Counted from the first letter of the stretch, positions 36,742 to 46,402 are shown. The stretch is 64,000 nucleotides of DNA from Pseudomonas songnenensis (GCF_003696315.1 NZ_RFFN01000002.1:586813-650812); one strand, 5' to 3'. A program made the numbers and translations. Notes: generated from the sequence alone by a model not told the origin.

Positions 36742-37275
36742 ATGGCTAAGAAACAGGCTCCAGCGGCAGTGCCGCCAACCGGGCCGGAAGCGGCTTCGGC
36801 AGGCAAGGGGCGGTTGAAACTCATCATCGTGATCGTGGTCGCCATGTTAGTGGCCGTGGGGCTTTCCATCGGCGGCACGCTGTACTTCATGGGTAAGGGC
36901 GATGACCTCGATGCCGACAAGGCACAGGAGTCGGCGGCAGCTGTGTCCGGCAAGCAGCCTGCTATCTACGAAGTGCTGATGCCGGCCTTTGTGGTCAACT
37001 TCAGCCACAACGGGCGGCAGCGCTACATGCAGGTCAGCATCGCGTTGATGTCACGCGATCAGGCGGCGCTGGACGCCCTCAAGGTGCATATGCCGTTGTT
37101 GCGCAATCGCCTGGTCATGCTGTTCTCCAGCCAGGATTTCGAGGCCTTGAAAACGCCGGTCGGCAAGGAGATGCTGCGTCAGCAGGCCACGGCCAGCGTG
37201 CAGGAGCTGGCACAGAAGGAAATTGGCAAGCTTGCCGTCGAGCAAGTGCTGTTCACCAACTTCGTATTGCAATAG
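36742..37275 (+). CDS. fliL: Flagellar basal body-associated protein FliL, 177 aa
   Basis: FliL is a single-pass inner-membrane protein that supports the stator at the basal body. The membrane helix covers about residues 25-48. The periplasmic domain shows YEVLMPAFVVNF and RYMQVSIALM. It is the first gene of the fliL operon, with fliM starting 12 bases after its stop. Confidence 0.95.
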   Translation: MAKKQAPAAVPPTGPEAASAGKGRLKLIIVIVVAMLVAVGLSIGGTLYFMGKGDDLDADKAQESAAAVSGKQPAIYEVLMPAFVVNFSHNGRQRYMQVSIALMSRDQAALDALKVHMPLLRNRLVMLFSSQDFEALKTPVGKEMLRQQATASVQELAQKEIGKLAVEQVLFTNFVLQ

Positions 37276-37287
37276 AAGGCTGCCCAG

Positions 37288-38259
37288 ATGGCTGTTCAAG
37301 ACCTGCTCTCGCAAGACGAGATCGATGCGCTCCTGCACGGGGTCGACGACGGTCTGGTGGATACCGAGAGCGATTCCGAGCCGGGGTCCATCAAGAGCTA
37401 CGACCTGACCAGTCAGGACCGCATCGTGCGTGGGCGCATGCCTACGCTGGAAATGATCAACGAGCGTTTCGCCCGGTACACCCGCATCAGCATGTTCAAC
37501 CTGCTGCGCCGTTCGGCCGATGTGTCGGTCGGTGGCGTGCAGGTGATGAAGTTCGGCGAGTACGTGCATTCGCTCTATGTGCCGACCAGCCTCAACCTGG
37601 TGAAGATGAAGCCCCTGCGTGGCACGGCGCTGTTCATTCTCGACGCCAAGCTGGTGTTCAAGCTGGTGGACAACTTCTTCGGTGGCGATGGTCGCCACGC
37701 CAAGATCGAGGGTCGCGAATTCACCCCGACCGAGCTGCGCGTGGTGCGCATGGTGCTGGATCAGGCATTTGCCGACCTCAAGGAAGCCTGGCATGCGGTA
37801 TTGGACGTCAACTTCGAATACGTCAATTCGGAAGTGAACCCGGCGCTGGCCAACATCGTCAGCCCCAGCGAAGTGGTGGTGGTGTCCACCTTCCACATCG
37901 AACTGGACAGCGGCGGCGGTGATCTGCACGTGACCATGCCGTATTCGATGATCGAGCCGATCCGCGAGATGCTCGATGCCGGCTTCCAGTCGGACGTCAG
38001 CGATCAGGACGAGCGGTGGGTCAAGGCCCTGCGCGAAGACATTCTCGACGTCAACGTGCCGCTCGGCGCCACCGTCGTCAGACGGCAACTCAAGCTGCGC
38101 GACATTCTGAACATGCAACCCGGCGACGTGATTCCGGTAGAGATGCCAGAAGACATGATCATGCGTGCCAATGGCATGCCGGCATTCAAGGTCAAGCTGG
38201 GCGCCCACAAGGGCAACCTGGCGTTGCAGGTGCTGGAACCCGTGGTTCGCCCACGTTGA
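37288..38259 (+). CDS. fliM: Flagellar motor switch protein FliM, 323 aa
   Basis: FliM is the C-ring switch that binds CheY-phosphate. The N-terminal CheY-binding peptide LLSQDEIDALLHGV is at about residues 5-18. The middle CheC-like domain includes DLTSQDRIVRGRMPTLE near 42-58. The C-terminal SpoA domain pairs with FliN. All parts are intact. Confidence 0.97.
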   Translation: MAVQDLLSQDEIDALLHGVDDGLVDTESDSEPGSIKSYDLTSQDRIVRGRMPTLEMINERFARYTRISMFNLLRRSADVSVGGVQVMKFGEYVHSLYVPTSLNLVKMKPLRGTALFILDAKLVFKLVDNFFGGDGRHAKIEGREFTPTELRVVRMVLDQAFADLKEAWHAVLDVNFEYVNSEVNPALANIVSPSEVVVVSTFHIELDSGGGDLHVTMPYSMIEPIREMLDAGFQSDVSDQDERWVKALREDILDVNVPLGATVVRRQLKLRDILNMQPGDVIPVEMPEDMIMRANGMPAFKVKLGAHKGNLALQVLEPVVRPR

Positions 38260-38299
38260 ACCGGCCCTTTACTCAATTCGAGCCTATCGAGGATTAACG

Positions 38300-38773
38300 A
38301 TGGCAGACGAACGCGACAACACTTCTCCCGAAGAGCAGGCGCTGGCTGATGAGTGGGCAGCAGCGCTGGCCGAAGCTGGTGATGCCAGCCAGGACGATAT
38401 CGATGCGCTGCTGAACCAGGCGCCCGCAGCTGCGGCCCCGGCTGCGCCGCGTGCACCGCTGGAAGATTTCGCCAGTGCACCGAAATCCACCGCGGTGCCG
38501 CTGGGACTGGAAGGGCCGAATCTGGATGTGATTCTGGATATCCCTGTTTCGATTTCCATGGAGGTCGGCAGCACCGAGATCAGCATTCGCAACCTGCTGC
38601 AGCTCAACCAGGGTTCGGTGGTCGAGCTGGACCGTCTGGCCGGTGAGCCGCTCGATGTGCTGGTCAACGGGACGCTCATCGCCCATGGCGAAGTGGTGGT
38701 GGTCAACGAGAAGTTCGGCATCCGGCTGACCGACGTGATCAGCCCCACCGAACGTATCAAGAAGCTGCGTTGA
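38300..38773 (+). CDS. fliN: Flagellar motor switch protein FliN, 157 aa
   Basis: FliN forms the base of the C ring. The N-terminus is acidic and Ala/Pro-rich, and residues 1-40 contain a FliM-like peptide (ASQDDIDALLNQ). The SpoA domain at about 75-155 shows DIPVSISMEVGSTEISIRNL and GEVVVVNEKFGIRLTDV. ATG 38300 has GAGGA at 38289-38293 and is preferred to the longer frame that overlaps fliM. Confidence 0.96.
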   Translation: MADERDNTSPEEQALADEWAAALAEAGDASQDDIDALLNQAPAAAAPAAPRAPLEDFASAPKSTAVPLGLEGPNLDVILDIPVSISMEVGSTEISIRNLLQLNQGSVVELDRLAGEPLDVLVNGTLIAHGEVVVVNEKFGIRLTDVISPTERIKKLR

Positions 38774-38774
38774 G

Positions 38775-39194
38775 ATGCGGTCGCTTGCATTTCTGAGCGC
38801 CCTGGTCGCGCTCCCGGTACTGGCTGCGGAGCCTGCCACCAGCATGAGCAGTACCGACATGGGCGCGCAGCTGACCAAGCTGATGCTCGGCCTGTTGCTG
38901 GTGGTCGGGCTGATCTTTCTGCTCGCCTGGCTGTTGCGGCGCGTGCAGCAGATGAATCCCCGTGGCACTCAGGTGATCAAGCTGATTTCCAGTCAGGCGC
39001 TAGGGCCGCGCGAGCGCCTGGTGCTGGTGCAGGTCGGCAGCGAGCAGGTACTCATCGGCCTGAGTGGCGGCCGTATCACGCCGCTGCATGTGATGCAGGA
39101 GCCAGTGCATCTTCCTGACGCCGAGCCGGCCAATCCCGAATTCGCCCAGCGTCTGATGGAGCTGCTCGGCAAGGATCACAAGGACAAGCCTTGA
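38775..39194 (+). CDS. fliO: Flagellar biosynthesis protein FliO, 139 aa
   Basis: FliO is a small bitopic membrane protein that assists assembly of the FliPQR gate. A short signal-like N-terminus is followed by a hydrophobic helix at about 36-55 ([20 protein letters not shown]). A cytoplasmic domain contains [20 protein letters not shown], the FliO family motif. It starts one base after the fliN stop and its stop overlaps fliP. Confidence 0.92.
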   Translation: MRSLAFLSALVALPVLAAEPATSMSSTDMGAQLTKLMLGLLLVVGLIFLLAWLLRRVQQMNPRGTQVIKLISSQALGPRERLVLVQVGSEQVLIGLSGGRITPLHVMQEPVHLPDAEPANPEFAQRLMELLGKDHKDKP

Positions 39195-39970
39195 TGTTGC
39201 GCATTCTGCTACTGGCGGTGCTGATGCTGTGCGGCCCGCTTGCCCTGGCACAGGAGCCGTCCGGCATCCTGGCGCAGGGCAACAATCCCTTGTCGATTCC
39301 TGCAATAACGCTGACCACCGACGCCGAAGGGCAGCAGGAATATTCGGTCAGCTTGCAGATTCTGCTGATCATGACGGCGCTGAGCTTCATTCCGGCGTTC
39401 GTCATGCTGATGACCAGCTTCACCCGGATCATCATCGTCTTTTCCATCCTGCGTCAGGCCCTGGGCCTGCAGCAGACGCCATCGAACCAGATTCTCATCG
39501 GCCTGACGCTGTTCCTCACGTTGTTCATCATGGCGCCGGTGTTCGACCGCATCAATCAGGACGCGCTGCAGCCTTATCTGAGCGAGCAGATACCGGCGCA
39601 GGAGGCCATTTCCCGCGCCGAAGTGCCCTTGAAGAACTTCATGCTGGCGCAGACCCGCGAAAGCGATCTGGAGCTTTTCGTCAGGCTTTCGCGGCGTACC
39701 GATATCGCTTCGCCGGAAGCCGCACCAATGACCATCCTGGTGCCGGCCTTCGTCACTTCGGAGCTGAAGACGGCCTTCCAGATCGGCTTCATGATCTTCA
39801 TTCCGTTCCTGATCATCGACATGGTGGTGGCCAGCGTGCTGATGGCGATGGGCATGATGATGCTCTCGCCGCTGATCATCTCGTTGCCGTTCAAGATCAT
39901 GTTGTTCGTCCTGGTGGATGGCTGGGGGCTGATCATCGGTACTCTCGCCGGCAGCTTCGGCACCCTTTAG
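39194..39970 (+). CDS. fliP: Flagellar export gate protein FliP, 258 aa
   Basis: FliP is the main subunit of the export gate. It has a cleavable N-terminal signal ([13 protein letters not shown]) and four membrane helices, with the conserved [19 protein letters not shown] and [23 protein letters not shown] 39194 shares bases with the fliO stop; a TTG three bases upstream is also possible. Confidence 0.97.
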   Translation: MLRILLLAVLMLCGPLALAQEPSGILAQGNNPLSIPAITLTTDAEGQQEYSVSLQILLIMTALSFIPAFVMLMTSFTRIIIVFSILRQALGLQQTPSNQILIGLTLFLTLFIMAPVFDRINQDALQPYLSEQIPAQEAISRAEVPLKNFMLAQTRESDLELFVRLSRRTDIASPEAAPMTILVPAFVTSELKTAFQIGFMIFIPFLIIDMVVASVLMAMGMMMLSPLIISLPFKIMLFVLVDGWGLIIGTLAGSFGTL

Positions 39971-39982
39971 GGAAGCAAGCAG

Positions 39983-40252
39983 ATGACTCCTGAAGTAGCG
40001 GTGGACCTGTTTCGTGAAGGCCTGTGGATGACCGCGATGATCGTCGGCGTGCTGGTCGTGCCGAGTCTGCTGGTGGGCCTGGTGGTGGCCATGTTCCAGG
40101 CAGCCACCCAGATCAACGAGCAGACGCTGAGCTTCCTGCCGCGTCTGCTGGTGATGCTGTTGACGCTGATCTGGGCCGGGCCCTGGCTGGTCCGTGAGCT
40201 GATGGAGTACACGCAGAATCTGGTCCAAAACATCCCGCTGCTGATCGGGTAG
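39983..40252 (+). CDS. fliQ: Flagellar export gate protein FliQ, 89 aa
   Basis: FliQ is an 89-residue two-helix gate subunit, of standard length. Typical segments are VDLFREGLWM near residues 5-14 and QAATQINEQTLSFLPR near 45-60. It lies 12 bases after fliP and 6 bases before fliR. Confidence 0.97.
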   Translation: MTPEVAVDLFREGLWMTAMIVGVLVVPSLLVGLVVAMFQAATQINEQTLSFLPRLLVMLLTLIWAGPWLVRELMEYTQNLVQNIPLLIG

Positions 40253-40258
40253 CCGAAC

Positions 40259-41035
40259 GTGCTGGAGCTAAGCAATGCGCAGATCGGCGGCTGGGTGGGG
40301 CAGTTTCTGCTCCCGCTGTTTCGCATCGCTGCGCTGTTGATGAGCATGCCGATCATCGGCACCCAGCTGGTTCCGGTTCGAGTACGGCTCTATCTGGCTC
40401 TGGCCATTGCGCTGGTGCTGGTGCCGACATTGCCGCCAATGCCGGTGGTCGAATCGTTGAGCCTGGCCTCGCTGCTGCTGATCGCCGAACAGCTGCTGAT
40501 CGGCGTCATGCTTGGTTTTGTCCTGCAGCTGTTCTTCCACGTCTTCATCGTGTCCGGGCAGATGCTGGCGATGCAGATGGGCCTCGGTTTCGCTTCGATG
40601 GTCGATCCGGCCAACGGCATCTCGGTGCCGGTGCTCGGTCAGTTCTTCAACATGCTGGTGATCCTGCTGTTCCTCTCGGTCAACGGCCACCTGGTAGTGC
40701 TTGAAATTCTCGCCGAGAGCTTTGTCACCCTGCCGGTGGGGGGAGGTCTGTCGACCAATCATTTCTGGGAAGTGGCGGGCAAGCTGGGCTGGGTACTGGG
40801 TGCCGGCCTGCTGCTGGTATTGCCGGCGATCACGGCGCTGCTGGTGGTCAATCTGGCGTTCGGCCTTATGACGCGGGCCGCGCCGCAGCTGAACATCTTC
40901 TCCATCGGTTTTCCGCTGACGCTGGTGCTGGGCCTGATCATCGTCTGGATCGGCATGGCCGACATCTTCGCGCAGTACCAGATCTTCGTCAGCGAGGCGC
41001 TTCTGATGCTGCGCGAGCTGGCGGGTGCCCGTTGA
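40259..41035 (+). CDS. fliR: Flagellar export gate protein FliR, 258 aa
   Basis: FliR completes the FliP5-FliQ4-FliR1 gate. It begins with GTG, giving MLELSNAQIGGWVGQFLLPL. About six membrane helices are seen, with GFASMVDPANGISVPVLGQF near residues 114-133 conserved in the family. Confidence 0.96.
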   Translation: MLELSNAQIGGWVGQFLLPLFRIAALLMSMPIIGTQLVPVRVRLYLALAIALVLVPTLPPMPVVESLSLASLLLIAEQLLIGVMLGFVLQLFFHVFIVSGQMLAMQMGLGFASMVDPANGISVPVLGQFFNMLVILLFLSVNGHLVVLEILAESFVTLPVGGGLSTNHFWEVAGKLGWVLGAGLLLVLPAITALLVVNLAFGLMTRAAPQLNIFSIGFPLTLVLGLIIVWIGMADIFAQYQIFVSEALLMLRELAGAR

Positions 41036-41068
41036 TGCATTGCTTCCCGTATCTGTTGGAGGTCGCTC

Positions 41069-42205
41069 ATGGCTGAGAGCGAAAGCGGTGCCGACAAAAG
41101 CGAGGAACCCACAGAAAAACGCCTGCGCGAGTCTCGTGAGAAGGGGCAGCTGGCGCGCTCCCGTGAGCTCAGTACGGTCGCGGTGACGCTCGGCGGCATC
41201 GGCGGGCTGCTGGCCTCCGGCGGGAGTCTGGCACAGACCCTGATGGCGATGATGCAAGGTACCTTCGAACTGAGCCGTGAAACGCTGCTCGACGAAGGGT
41301 CGATGGTGCGCTTGTTGATGGGCAGCGGCCTGATGGCGCTGGAGGCAATCATGCCGCTGCTCATCGCCTTGCTGATTGCCTCGATTGTCGGGCCCGTCTC
41401 GCTGGGCGGCTGGCTGTTCTCGGCCAAGGCCATGGCGCCGAAGGTCAGCAGGATGAACCCGGCTGCCGGACTGAAACGAATGTTTTCCACCAAGGCACTG
41501 GTGGAGCTGCTCAAGGCCCTGGGCAAGTTCCTCGTGGTGCTCGGCGTCGCGCTGCTGGTGCTCTCGGCTTATCAGGACGACCTGCTCTCAATCGCCAAGC
41601 AGCCGCTGGACCTGGCGATCATGCACAGCGCGGAGATCGTCGGCTGGTGTGCCTTGTGGATGGCCTGCGGGCTGATTGTCATCGCCGCGGTGGATGTGCC
41701 GTTCCAGCTCTGGGACAACAAGCAGAAGCTGATGATGACCAAGCAGGAGGTCAAGGACGAATACAAGGATTCGGAAGGCAAGCCGGAGGTCAAATCGCGA
41801 ATTCGTCAGCTGCAGCGCGAGGCTGCGCAGCGACGCATGATGCAGGCCGTTCCGGAGGCTGACGTAGTGATCACCAACCCGACGCACTTCGCTGTTGCGC
41901 TGAAGTACGACGGCGACAAGGGCGGGGCGCCTCGGCTGGTGGCCAAGGGTGGCGACTTCGTGGCGCTGAAGATTCGCGAGATTGCCCAGGAGCACAAGGT
42001 CACGGTGCTGGAGTCGCCGGCGCTGGCGCGGGCGGTGTACTACTCCACCGAACTGGATCAGGAAATTCCCGCCGGTCTTTATCTGGCCGTGGCGCAGGTT
42101 CTGGCCTATGTCTATCAGTTGCGTCAGTACCGCGCCGGCAAGGGTCGTCGGCCGGACCCGTTGAATGATGTACCCATTCCGCCGGATCTGCGTCGCGACG
42201 AATGA
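41069..42205 (+). CDS. flhB: Flagellar export switch protein FlhB, 378 aa
   Basis: FlhB has a cytoplasmic N-terminus (SEEPTEKRLRESREKGQ), four membrane helices and a C-terminal domain with the self-cleavage site Asn270-Pro271-Thr272-His273 in ITNPTHFAVAL. Cleavage lets FliK switch export specificity. GGAGGT at 41056-41061 precedes the ATG. It ends the fliL operon, convergent with sodC. Confidence 0.97.
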   Translation: MAESESGADKSEEPTEKRLRESREKGQLARSRELSTVAVTLGGIGGLLASGGSLAQTLMAMMQGTFELSRETLLDEGSMVRLLMGSGLMALEAIMPLLIALLIASIVGPVSLGGWLFSAKAMAPKVSRMNPAAGLKRMFSTKALVELLKALGKFLVVLGVALLVLSAYQDDLLSIAKQPLDLAIMHSAEIVGWCALWMACGLIVIAAVDVPFQLWDNKQKLMMTKQEVKDEYKDSEGKPEVKSRIRQLQREAAQRRMMQAVPEADVVITNPTHFAVALKYDGDKGGAPRLVAKGGDFVALKIREIAQEHKVTVLESPALARAVYYSTELDQEIPAGLYLAVAQVLAYVYQLRQYRAGKGRRPDPLNDVPIPPDLRRDE

Positions 42206-42248
42206 TCCGTCACGCGGCGGCCCATGGGCGCGCCGCGTACCGCTGCGG

Positions 42249-42770
42249 TTACTCGATCACGCCACAGGCAACCCGTGCTCCGCCACCGCCGAGTGGTTGC
42301 GGATGGTCGGCGTGGTTGTCGCCGCCCTGATGGACCATCAACGCCAGCCCCTTGATGTCGCCAAGGCTTTTCAGGCGCGGGGCCAGGACGGGTTGGCCGG
42401 CCTTGCCTTCGCTGTCGACATAGAGCGCGGGCAGATCACCCAAATGCCCGTCACCCCACGGCTCGCCGTGCTTGCCGCTGTTCTTCGGATCCCAGTGACC
42501 GCCCGCGGCACCTGCCGGGGTCAGTTTGCCGTCTACCTCAGCAGGCTCGCAGCTGCCTTTGGCATGGATGTGGAAGCCGTGAATGCCAGGTTCCAGACTG
42601 CTTAGTTCGGGTTGGAAGACCAGCCCGTATTCGCTGCTTTCGATCTTCACGCTGCCGACGGATTCACCGATGCCTTGAGCGCTCACGGCGTTGACCTTCA
42701 CGCTCAGTGTTTCGGCTTGAGCGGCGAGGGCGGTGCAGCCGGCCAGCGCGGCGATGATCCACTGTTTCAT
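42249..42770 (-). CDS. sodC: Cu/Zn superoxide dismutase, 173 aa
   Basis: The enzyme removes superoxide in the periplasm. Residues 1-20 are a signal peptide ([20 protein letters not shown]); the LAGC in it might also act as a lipobox. Metal-binding histidines are seen in [25 protein letters not shown] and GDGHLGDLP, and the last in [14 protein letters not shown]. The two disulfide cysteines are in KGSCEP and [14 protein letters not shown] lies eight bases upstream of ATG 42770; the upstream open frame is not part of the gene. It lies antisense between flhB and flhA, which splits the two export-gate genes into separate units. Confidence 0.96.
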   Translation of the reverse strand: MKQWIIAALAGCTALAAQAETLSVKVNAVSAQGIGESVGSVKIESSEYGLVFQPELSSLEPGIHGFHIHAKGSCEPAEVDGKLTPAGAAGGHWDPKNSGKHGEPWGDGHLGDLPALYVDSEGKAGQPVLAPRLKSLGDIKGLALMVHQGGDNHADHPQPLGGGGARVACGVIE

Positions 42771-42902
42771 CTGAAAGCTCCTTTGCACAAACGGCGACGG
42801 GCTGTCGCCGGTGCTAGTGTGACTGTCAGTTGGCGGTCGCGTTCGCGTGTTTTGCCGGGTAGGCCAAACCGTACGGCGCGCTCTGGGACGCGCCGAGGAA
42901 GT

Positions 42903-42918
42903 TGGACCCCTTCTTGCT
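42903..42918 (+). promoter_or_regulatory. Sigma-54 promoter of the flhA operon
   Basis: TGGACCCCTTCTTGCT has the GG and GC elements 12 bases apart, and the -12 element TTGCT is perfect. It lies 58 bases before the TTG start of flhA. Its position inside the longest open frame rules out the upstream TTG at 42902 as the start. Confidence 0.8.
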
Positions 42919-42976
42919 ATATCCCGGGCGAGGCGCATTTTGCGTCAAGAATTCGTTCTGCACGCCGGGGGCTACG

Positions 42977-45097
42977 TTGGATCGCACGCAACTCATCAAT
43001 ATTCGCAATGGCCTGACGGGCGCGGGGCGCGGCAACCTCGGCGTGCCGCTGCTGCTGCTTGTGATGATGGGCATGATGATGTTGTCGGTGCCGCCGTTCC
43101 TGCTGGATCTGCTGTTCACCTTCAATATTGCGCTGTCGATCGTCGTGCTGCTGGTCAGCGTCTATGCACTGCGGCCACTGGATTTCGCCGTGTTCCCGAC
43201 CATTCTGCTGGTCGCCACCCTGATGCGTCTGGCGCTGAACGTGGCATCGACCCGCGTGGTGTTGATCAACGGCCATGAAGGAGGCTCGGCCGCCGGTCAC
43301 GTGATCGAAGCCTTCGGCAACGTGGTGATCGGCGGCAACTACGTGGTCGGTATCGTTGTTTTCGCGATCCTGATGATCATCAACTTCGTCGTGGTGACCA
43401 AGGGCGCCGGACGGATTTCCGAGGTCAGTGCGCGCTTTACCCTGGATGCCATGCCCGGCAAGCAGATGGCCATCGACGCCGACCTCAACGCAGGCCTGAT
43501 CGATCAGGATGAAGCCAAGAAGCGCCGTGTCGAGGTTTCGTCCGAGGCGGACTTCTATGGCTCGATGGATGGTGCGAGCAAGTTCGTGCGCGGTGACGCC
43601 ATCGCCGGCCTGCTGATTCTCTTCATCAACCTGATCGGCGGTGTCGGCATCGGCATGGCCCAGCACGGCATGAGTTTCAGCGAAGCGGGCCAGGTGTACG
43701 CCCTGTTGACTATCGGTGACGGTCTGGTCGCGCAGATCCCGTCGCTGCTGCTGTCCACCGCGGCAGCGATCATGGTGACCCGCGTCACCAGCTCCGAGGA
43801 CATGGGCCAGCAGGTCCAGCGGCAGATGTTCGCCTCGCCCAAGGCGCTCGCCGTGGCCGCGGCGATCATGATTGCGATGGGTCTGGTTCCCGGCATGCCG
43901 CACCTGTCCTTCCTCGGGCTCGGCGCTGCCGCTGCGGCGGGTGCGTACTGGATCTGGCATCGCAAGAAGCAGGTCGAGAAGAAAGCCGAGCAGGAAGTGC
44001 AGAAGCAGCAGGAAATGCTGCCGGCCCAGCGCTCGGCGGAAACCAAGGAGCTGGGTTGGGATGATGTGACCCCGGTGGACATGGTCGGCCTGGAGGTCGG
44101 CTATCGACTGATTCCGCTGGTTGATCGCAATCAGGGTGGTCAGTTGCTCGCGCGCATCAAGGGTGTACGCAAGAAGCTGTCGCAGGATCTTGGCTTTCTC
44201 ATGCCCTCGGTGCACATCCGTGACAACCTCGATCTGTTGCCCAACGCCTACCGGTTGACCCTGATGGGCGTCAGCCTGGCCGAAGCCGAGGTGTATCCGG
44301 ACCGTGAGTTGGCGATCAACCCGGGGCAGGTGTTCGGTCCGCTCAACGGTATCGCCGCCAGGGATCCGGCGTTCGGTCTGGAGGCTGTCTGGATCGAAGC
44401 GAGCCAGCGCGACCAGGCGCAGTCGCTCGGCTATACCGTGGTGGATGCCAGTACCGTCGTCGCCACGCACCTCAACCAGGTTCTGCACAAGCATGCCCAT
44501 GAACTGCTGGGGCACGAGGAGGTCCAGCAGTTGCTGCAGCTGCTGGCGAAGAGCTCGCCCAAGCTGGCCGAAGAACTGGTCCCGGGGATGGTTTCGCTGT
44601 CGACCCTGCTCAAGGTGCTGCAGGCGCTGCTGCAGGAGCAGGTGCCTGTGCGTGATATCCGCACCATTGCTGAAGCCATCGCCAACGTCGCTGCCAAGAG
44701 TCAAGATCCCGCCGCAATGGTCGCTGCCGTGCGAGTGGCGTTGTCCCGTGCAATCGTGCAGAACGTTGTGGGACTAGAGCCGGAGCTGCCTGTGATCACG
44801 CTGGAGCCTCGGTTGGAACAGATCTTGCTCAATAGCTTGCAGAAGGCCGGGCAAGGCTCCGAAGACGGAATTTTGCTGGAACCAGGAATGGCCGAAAAGT
44901 TGCAAAGGTCTCTGGTAGAAGCGGCACAGCGTCAAGAAATGCTCGGCAAGCCGGCAGTTCTGCTGGTAGCCGGACCAGTTCGGGCGATGCTTTCGAGATT
45001 CGCGCGTCTGGCAGTGCCGAACATCCATGTTCTGGCCTATCAGGAAATACCGGACAACAAGCAGGTCACCATCGTCTCGACGGTGGGTCAGAATTAA
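42977..45097 (+). CDS. flhA: Flagellar export gate protein FlhA, 706 aa
   Basis: FlhA is the nonameric ring of the export gate. The N-terminal half has eight membrane helices; the FHIPEP signature region is RLALNVASTRVVLINGHEG and the conserved loop GRISEVSARFTLDAMPGK. The C-terminal half is the cytoplasmic docking domain. TTG 42977 gives LDRTQLINIRNG, which matches the P. aeruginosa start and a length near 707; GGGGG at 42966-42970 could serve as ribosome site. Confidence 0.96.
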   Translation: MDRTQLINIRNGLTGAGRGNLGVPLLLLVMMGMMMLSVPPFLLDLLFTFNIALSIVVLLVSVYALRPLDFAVFPTILLVATLMRLALNVASTRVVLINGHEGGSAAGHVIEAFGNVVIGGNYVVGIVVFAILMIINFVVVTKGAGRISEVSARFTLDAMPGKQMAIDADLNAGLIDQDEAKKRRVEVSSEADFYGSMDGASKFVRGDAIAGLLILFINLIGGVGIGMAQHGMSFSEAGQVYALLTIGDGLVAQIPSLLLSTAAAIMVTRVTSSEDMGQQVQRQMFASPKALAVAAAIMIAMGLVPGMPHLSFLGLGAAAAAGAYWIWHRKKQVEKKAEQEVQKQQEMLPAQRSAETKELGWDDVTPVDMVGLEVGYRLIPLVDRNQGGQLLARIKGVRKKLSQDLGFLMPSVHIRDNLDLLPNAYRLTLMGVSLAEAEVYPDRELAINPGQVFGPLNGIAARDPAFGLEAVWIEASQRDQAQSLGYTVVDASTVVATHLNQVLHKHAHELLGHEEVQQLLQLLAKSSPKLAEELVPGMVSLSTLLKVLQALLQEQVPVRDIRTIAEAIANVAAKSQDPAAMVAAVRVALSRAIVQNVVGLEPELPVITLEPRLEQILLNSLQKAGQGSEDGILLEPGMAEKLQRSLVEAAQRQEMLGKPAVLLVAGPVRAMLSRFARLAVPNIHVLAYQEIPDNKQVTIVSTVGQN

Positions 45098-45112
45098 CCG
45101 AGGGTACAGGCC

Positions 45113-46402
45113 ATGCAGGTCAAACGTTTCTTCGCCGCCGATATGCGCATCGCCATGAAAATGGTGCGTGACGAGCTGGGCGCCGATGCCGTGATCATCG
45201 GCAATCGCCGGGTGGCCGGCGGCGTCGAGCTGACCGCCGTGCTCGATTACCCGATGCAGTCTGCGCCGGCCGCGAACAAGCCCAACCCGGCGCTGGAAGC
45301 CGAGCTGCGCAAGACGCAGGCGCGCCTGGCCAATGCCCATGCCGAGTTGAGTGCCGCACCGCGTGCGAAGATGCAGGATCGTCAACTGGTTGACGAGAAG
45401 CCCGCCGCCGTGAGCATCCCTCAGCCTTCAGCTGTGGCCGAAGCAACCGCTGCGGTCGATTCCCGCGCGATCGAAGCGATGCAGTCGGAACTGCATGGTC
45501 TGCGTGAACTGATCGAAGTCCAGCTGGGCTCGATCGCCTGGGGGCAGGAGCAAAGCCGTCGTCCGCAGCAGGCCGGCCTCTGGCGCCGCCTGCAGCGCCT
45601 GGGCCTGCCGGCCGAGCTGTCGCGCAGTCTGCTGGAAAAGGTTGCCGGTATCACCGAGCCGCGCCAGGCATGGCGCATGGTGCTGGCGTACCTGGCGCAG
45701 GCGATCAAGGTCAGCAAGACCGAACCACTGGAAGAGGGCGGCGTCATCGCTCTGGTTGGTCCGGCGGGTGTCGGCAAGACCACTACCTTGGCCAAGCTCG
45801 CGGCACGCTATGTATTGAAGTATGGCGCGCAGAACATCGCGCTGGTCAGCATGGACAATTATCGGATCGGCGCCCAGGAGCAGCTCAAGACGCTTGGCCG
45901 TATCCTCGACGTGCCGGTGCTGCAGATCGACCCGAGCCAGTCGTTGAGCAAGACGCTCGCTCCGCTGGCGCGCAAGCGCGTGATCCTGATCGATACCGCT
46001 GGCCTGCCCGCCAGCGATCCGACGCTGCGCATGCAGCTCGAGGCGTTGTCGGATCGCGGCGTGAAATCGAAGAATTATCTGGTGCTGGCCGCGACCAGTC
46101 AGAGCCAGGTGCTCAAGGCGGCGTGGCACAACTATCGTCGCTGCGGCCTGGCTGGTTGTATCCTGACCAAATTGGATGAAGCAGGCAGTCTTGGTGATGT
46201 GCTCGGCCTCACGATCAGCCAGCATTTGCCGATAGCGTACCTCGCGGACGGCCCCCGGATTCCGGACGACCTACACCTGCCGCGCAGCCATCAGCTGGTC
46301 AGTCGCGCGGTGAGTTTGCAATCTGGCGAGGAACCGAGCGAGGAAACCATGGCCGATATGTTCGCCGGGCTGTACAACAGCTCGTCACGGCGGGCCGGAT
46401 GA
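45113..46402 (+). CDS. flhF: SRP-type GTPase FlhF, 429 aa
   Basis: FlhF marks the cell pole for flagellum assembly. The N-terminal 200 residues are basic and variable. The NG domain follows: P-loop VGPAGVGKTTTLAKL near residues 211-225, then SMDNYRIGAQEQL near 248-260 and LIDTAGLPASDP. It starts 15 bases after flhA and precedes fleN, its antagonist in number control. Confidence 0.96.
   Translation: MQVKRFFAADMRIAMKMVRDELGADAVIIGNRRVAGGVELTAVLDYPMQSAPAANKPNPALEAELRKTQARLANAHAELSAAPRAKMQDRQLVDEKPAAVSIPQPSAVAEATAAVDSRAIEAMQSELHGLRELIEVQLGSIAWGQEQSRRPQQAGLWRRLQRLGLPAELSRSLLEKVAGITEPRQAWRMVLAYLAQAIKVSKTEPLEEGGVIALVGPAGVGKTTTLAKLAARYVLKYGAQNIALVSMDNYRIGAQEQLKTLGRILDVPVLQIDPSQSLSKTLAPLARKRVILIDTAGLPASDPTLRMQLEALSDRGVKSKNYLVLAATSQSQVLKAAWHNYRRCGLAGCILTKLDEAGSLGDVLGLTISQHLPIAYLADGPRIPDDLHLPRSHQLVSRAVSLQSGEEPSEETMADMFAGLYNSSSRRAG

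Noticed and set aside
42917-44704. Minus-strand ORF of 595 codons across flhA
   Set aside because: Composition is driven by antisense of flhA, with His/Gln-rich meaningless sequence.
44814-44829. Sigma-54-like match TGGAACAGATCTTGCT upstream of flhF
   Set aside because: It lies inside flhA coding sequence, encoding Leu-Glu-Gln-Ile-Leu-Leu, about 285 bases from flhF. One such match is expected by chance in a window this size.
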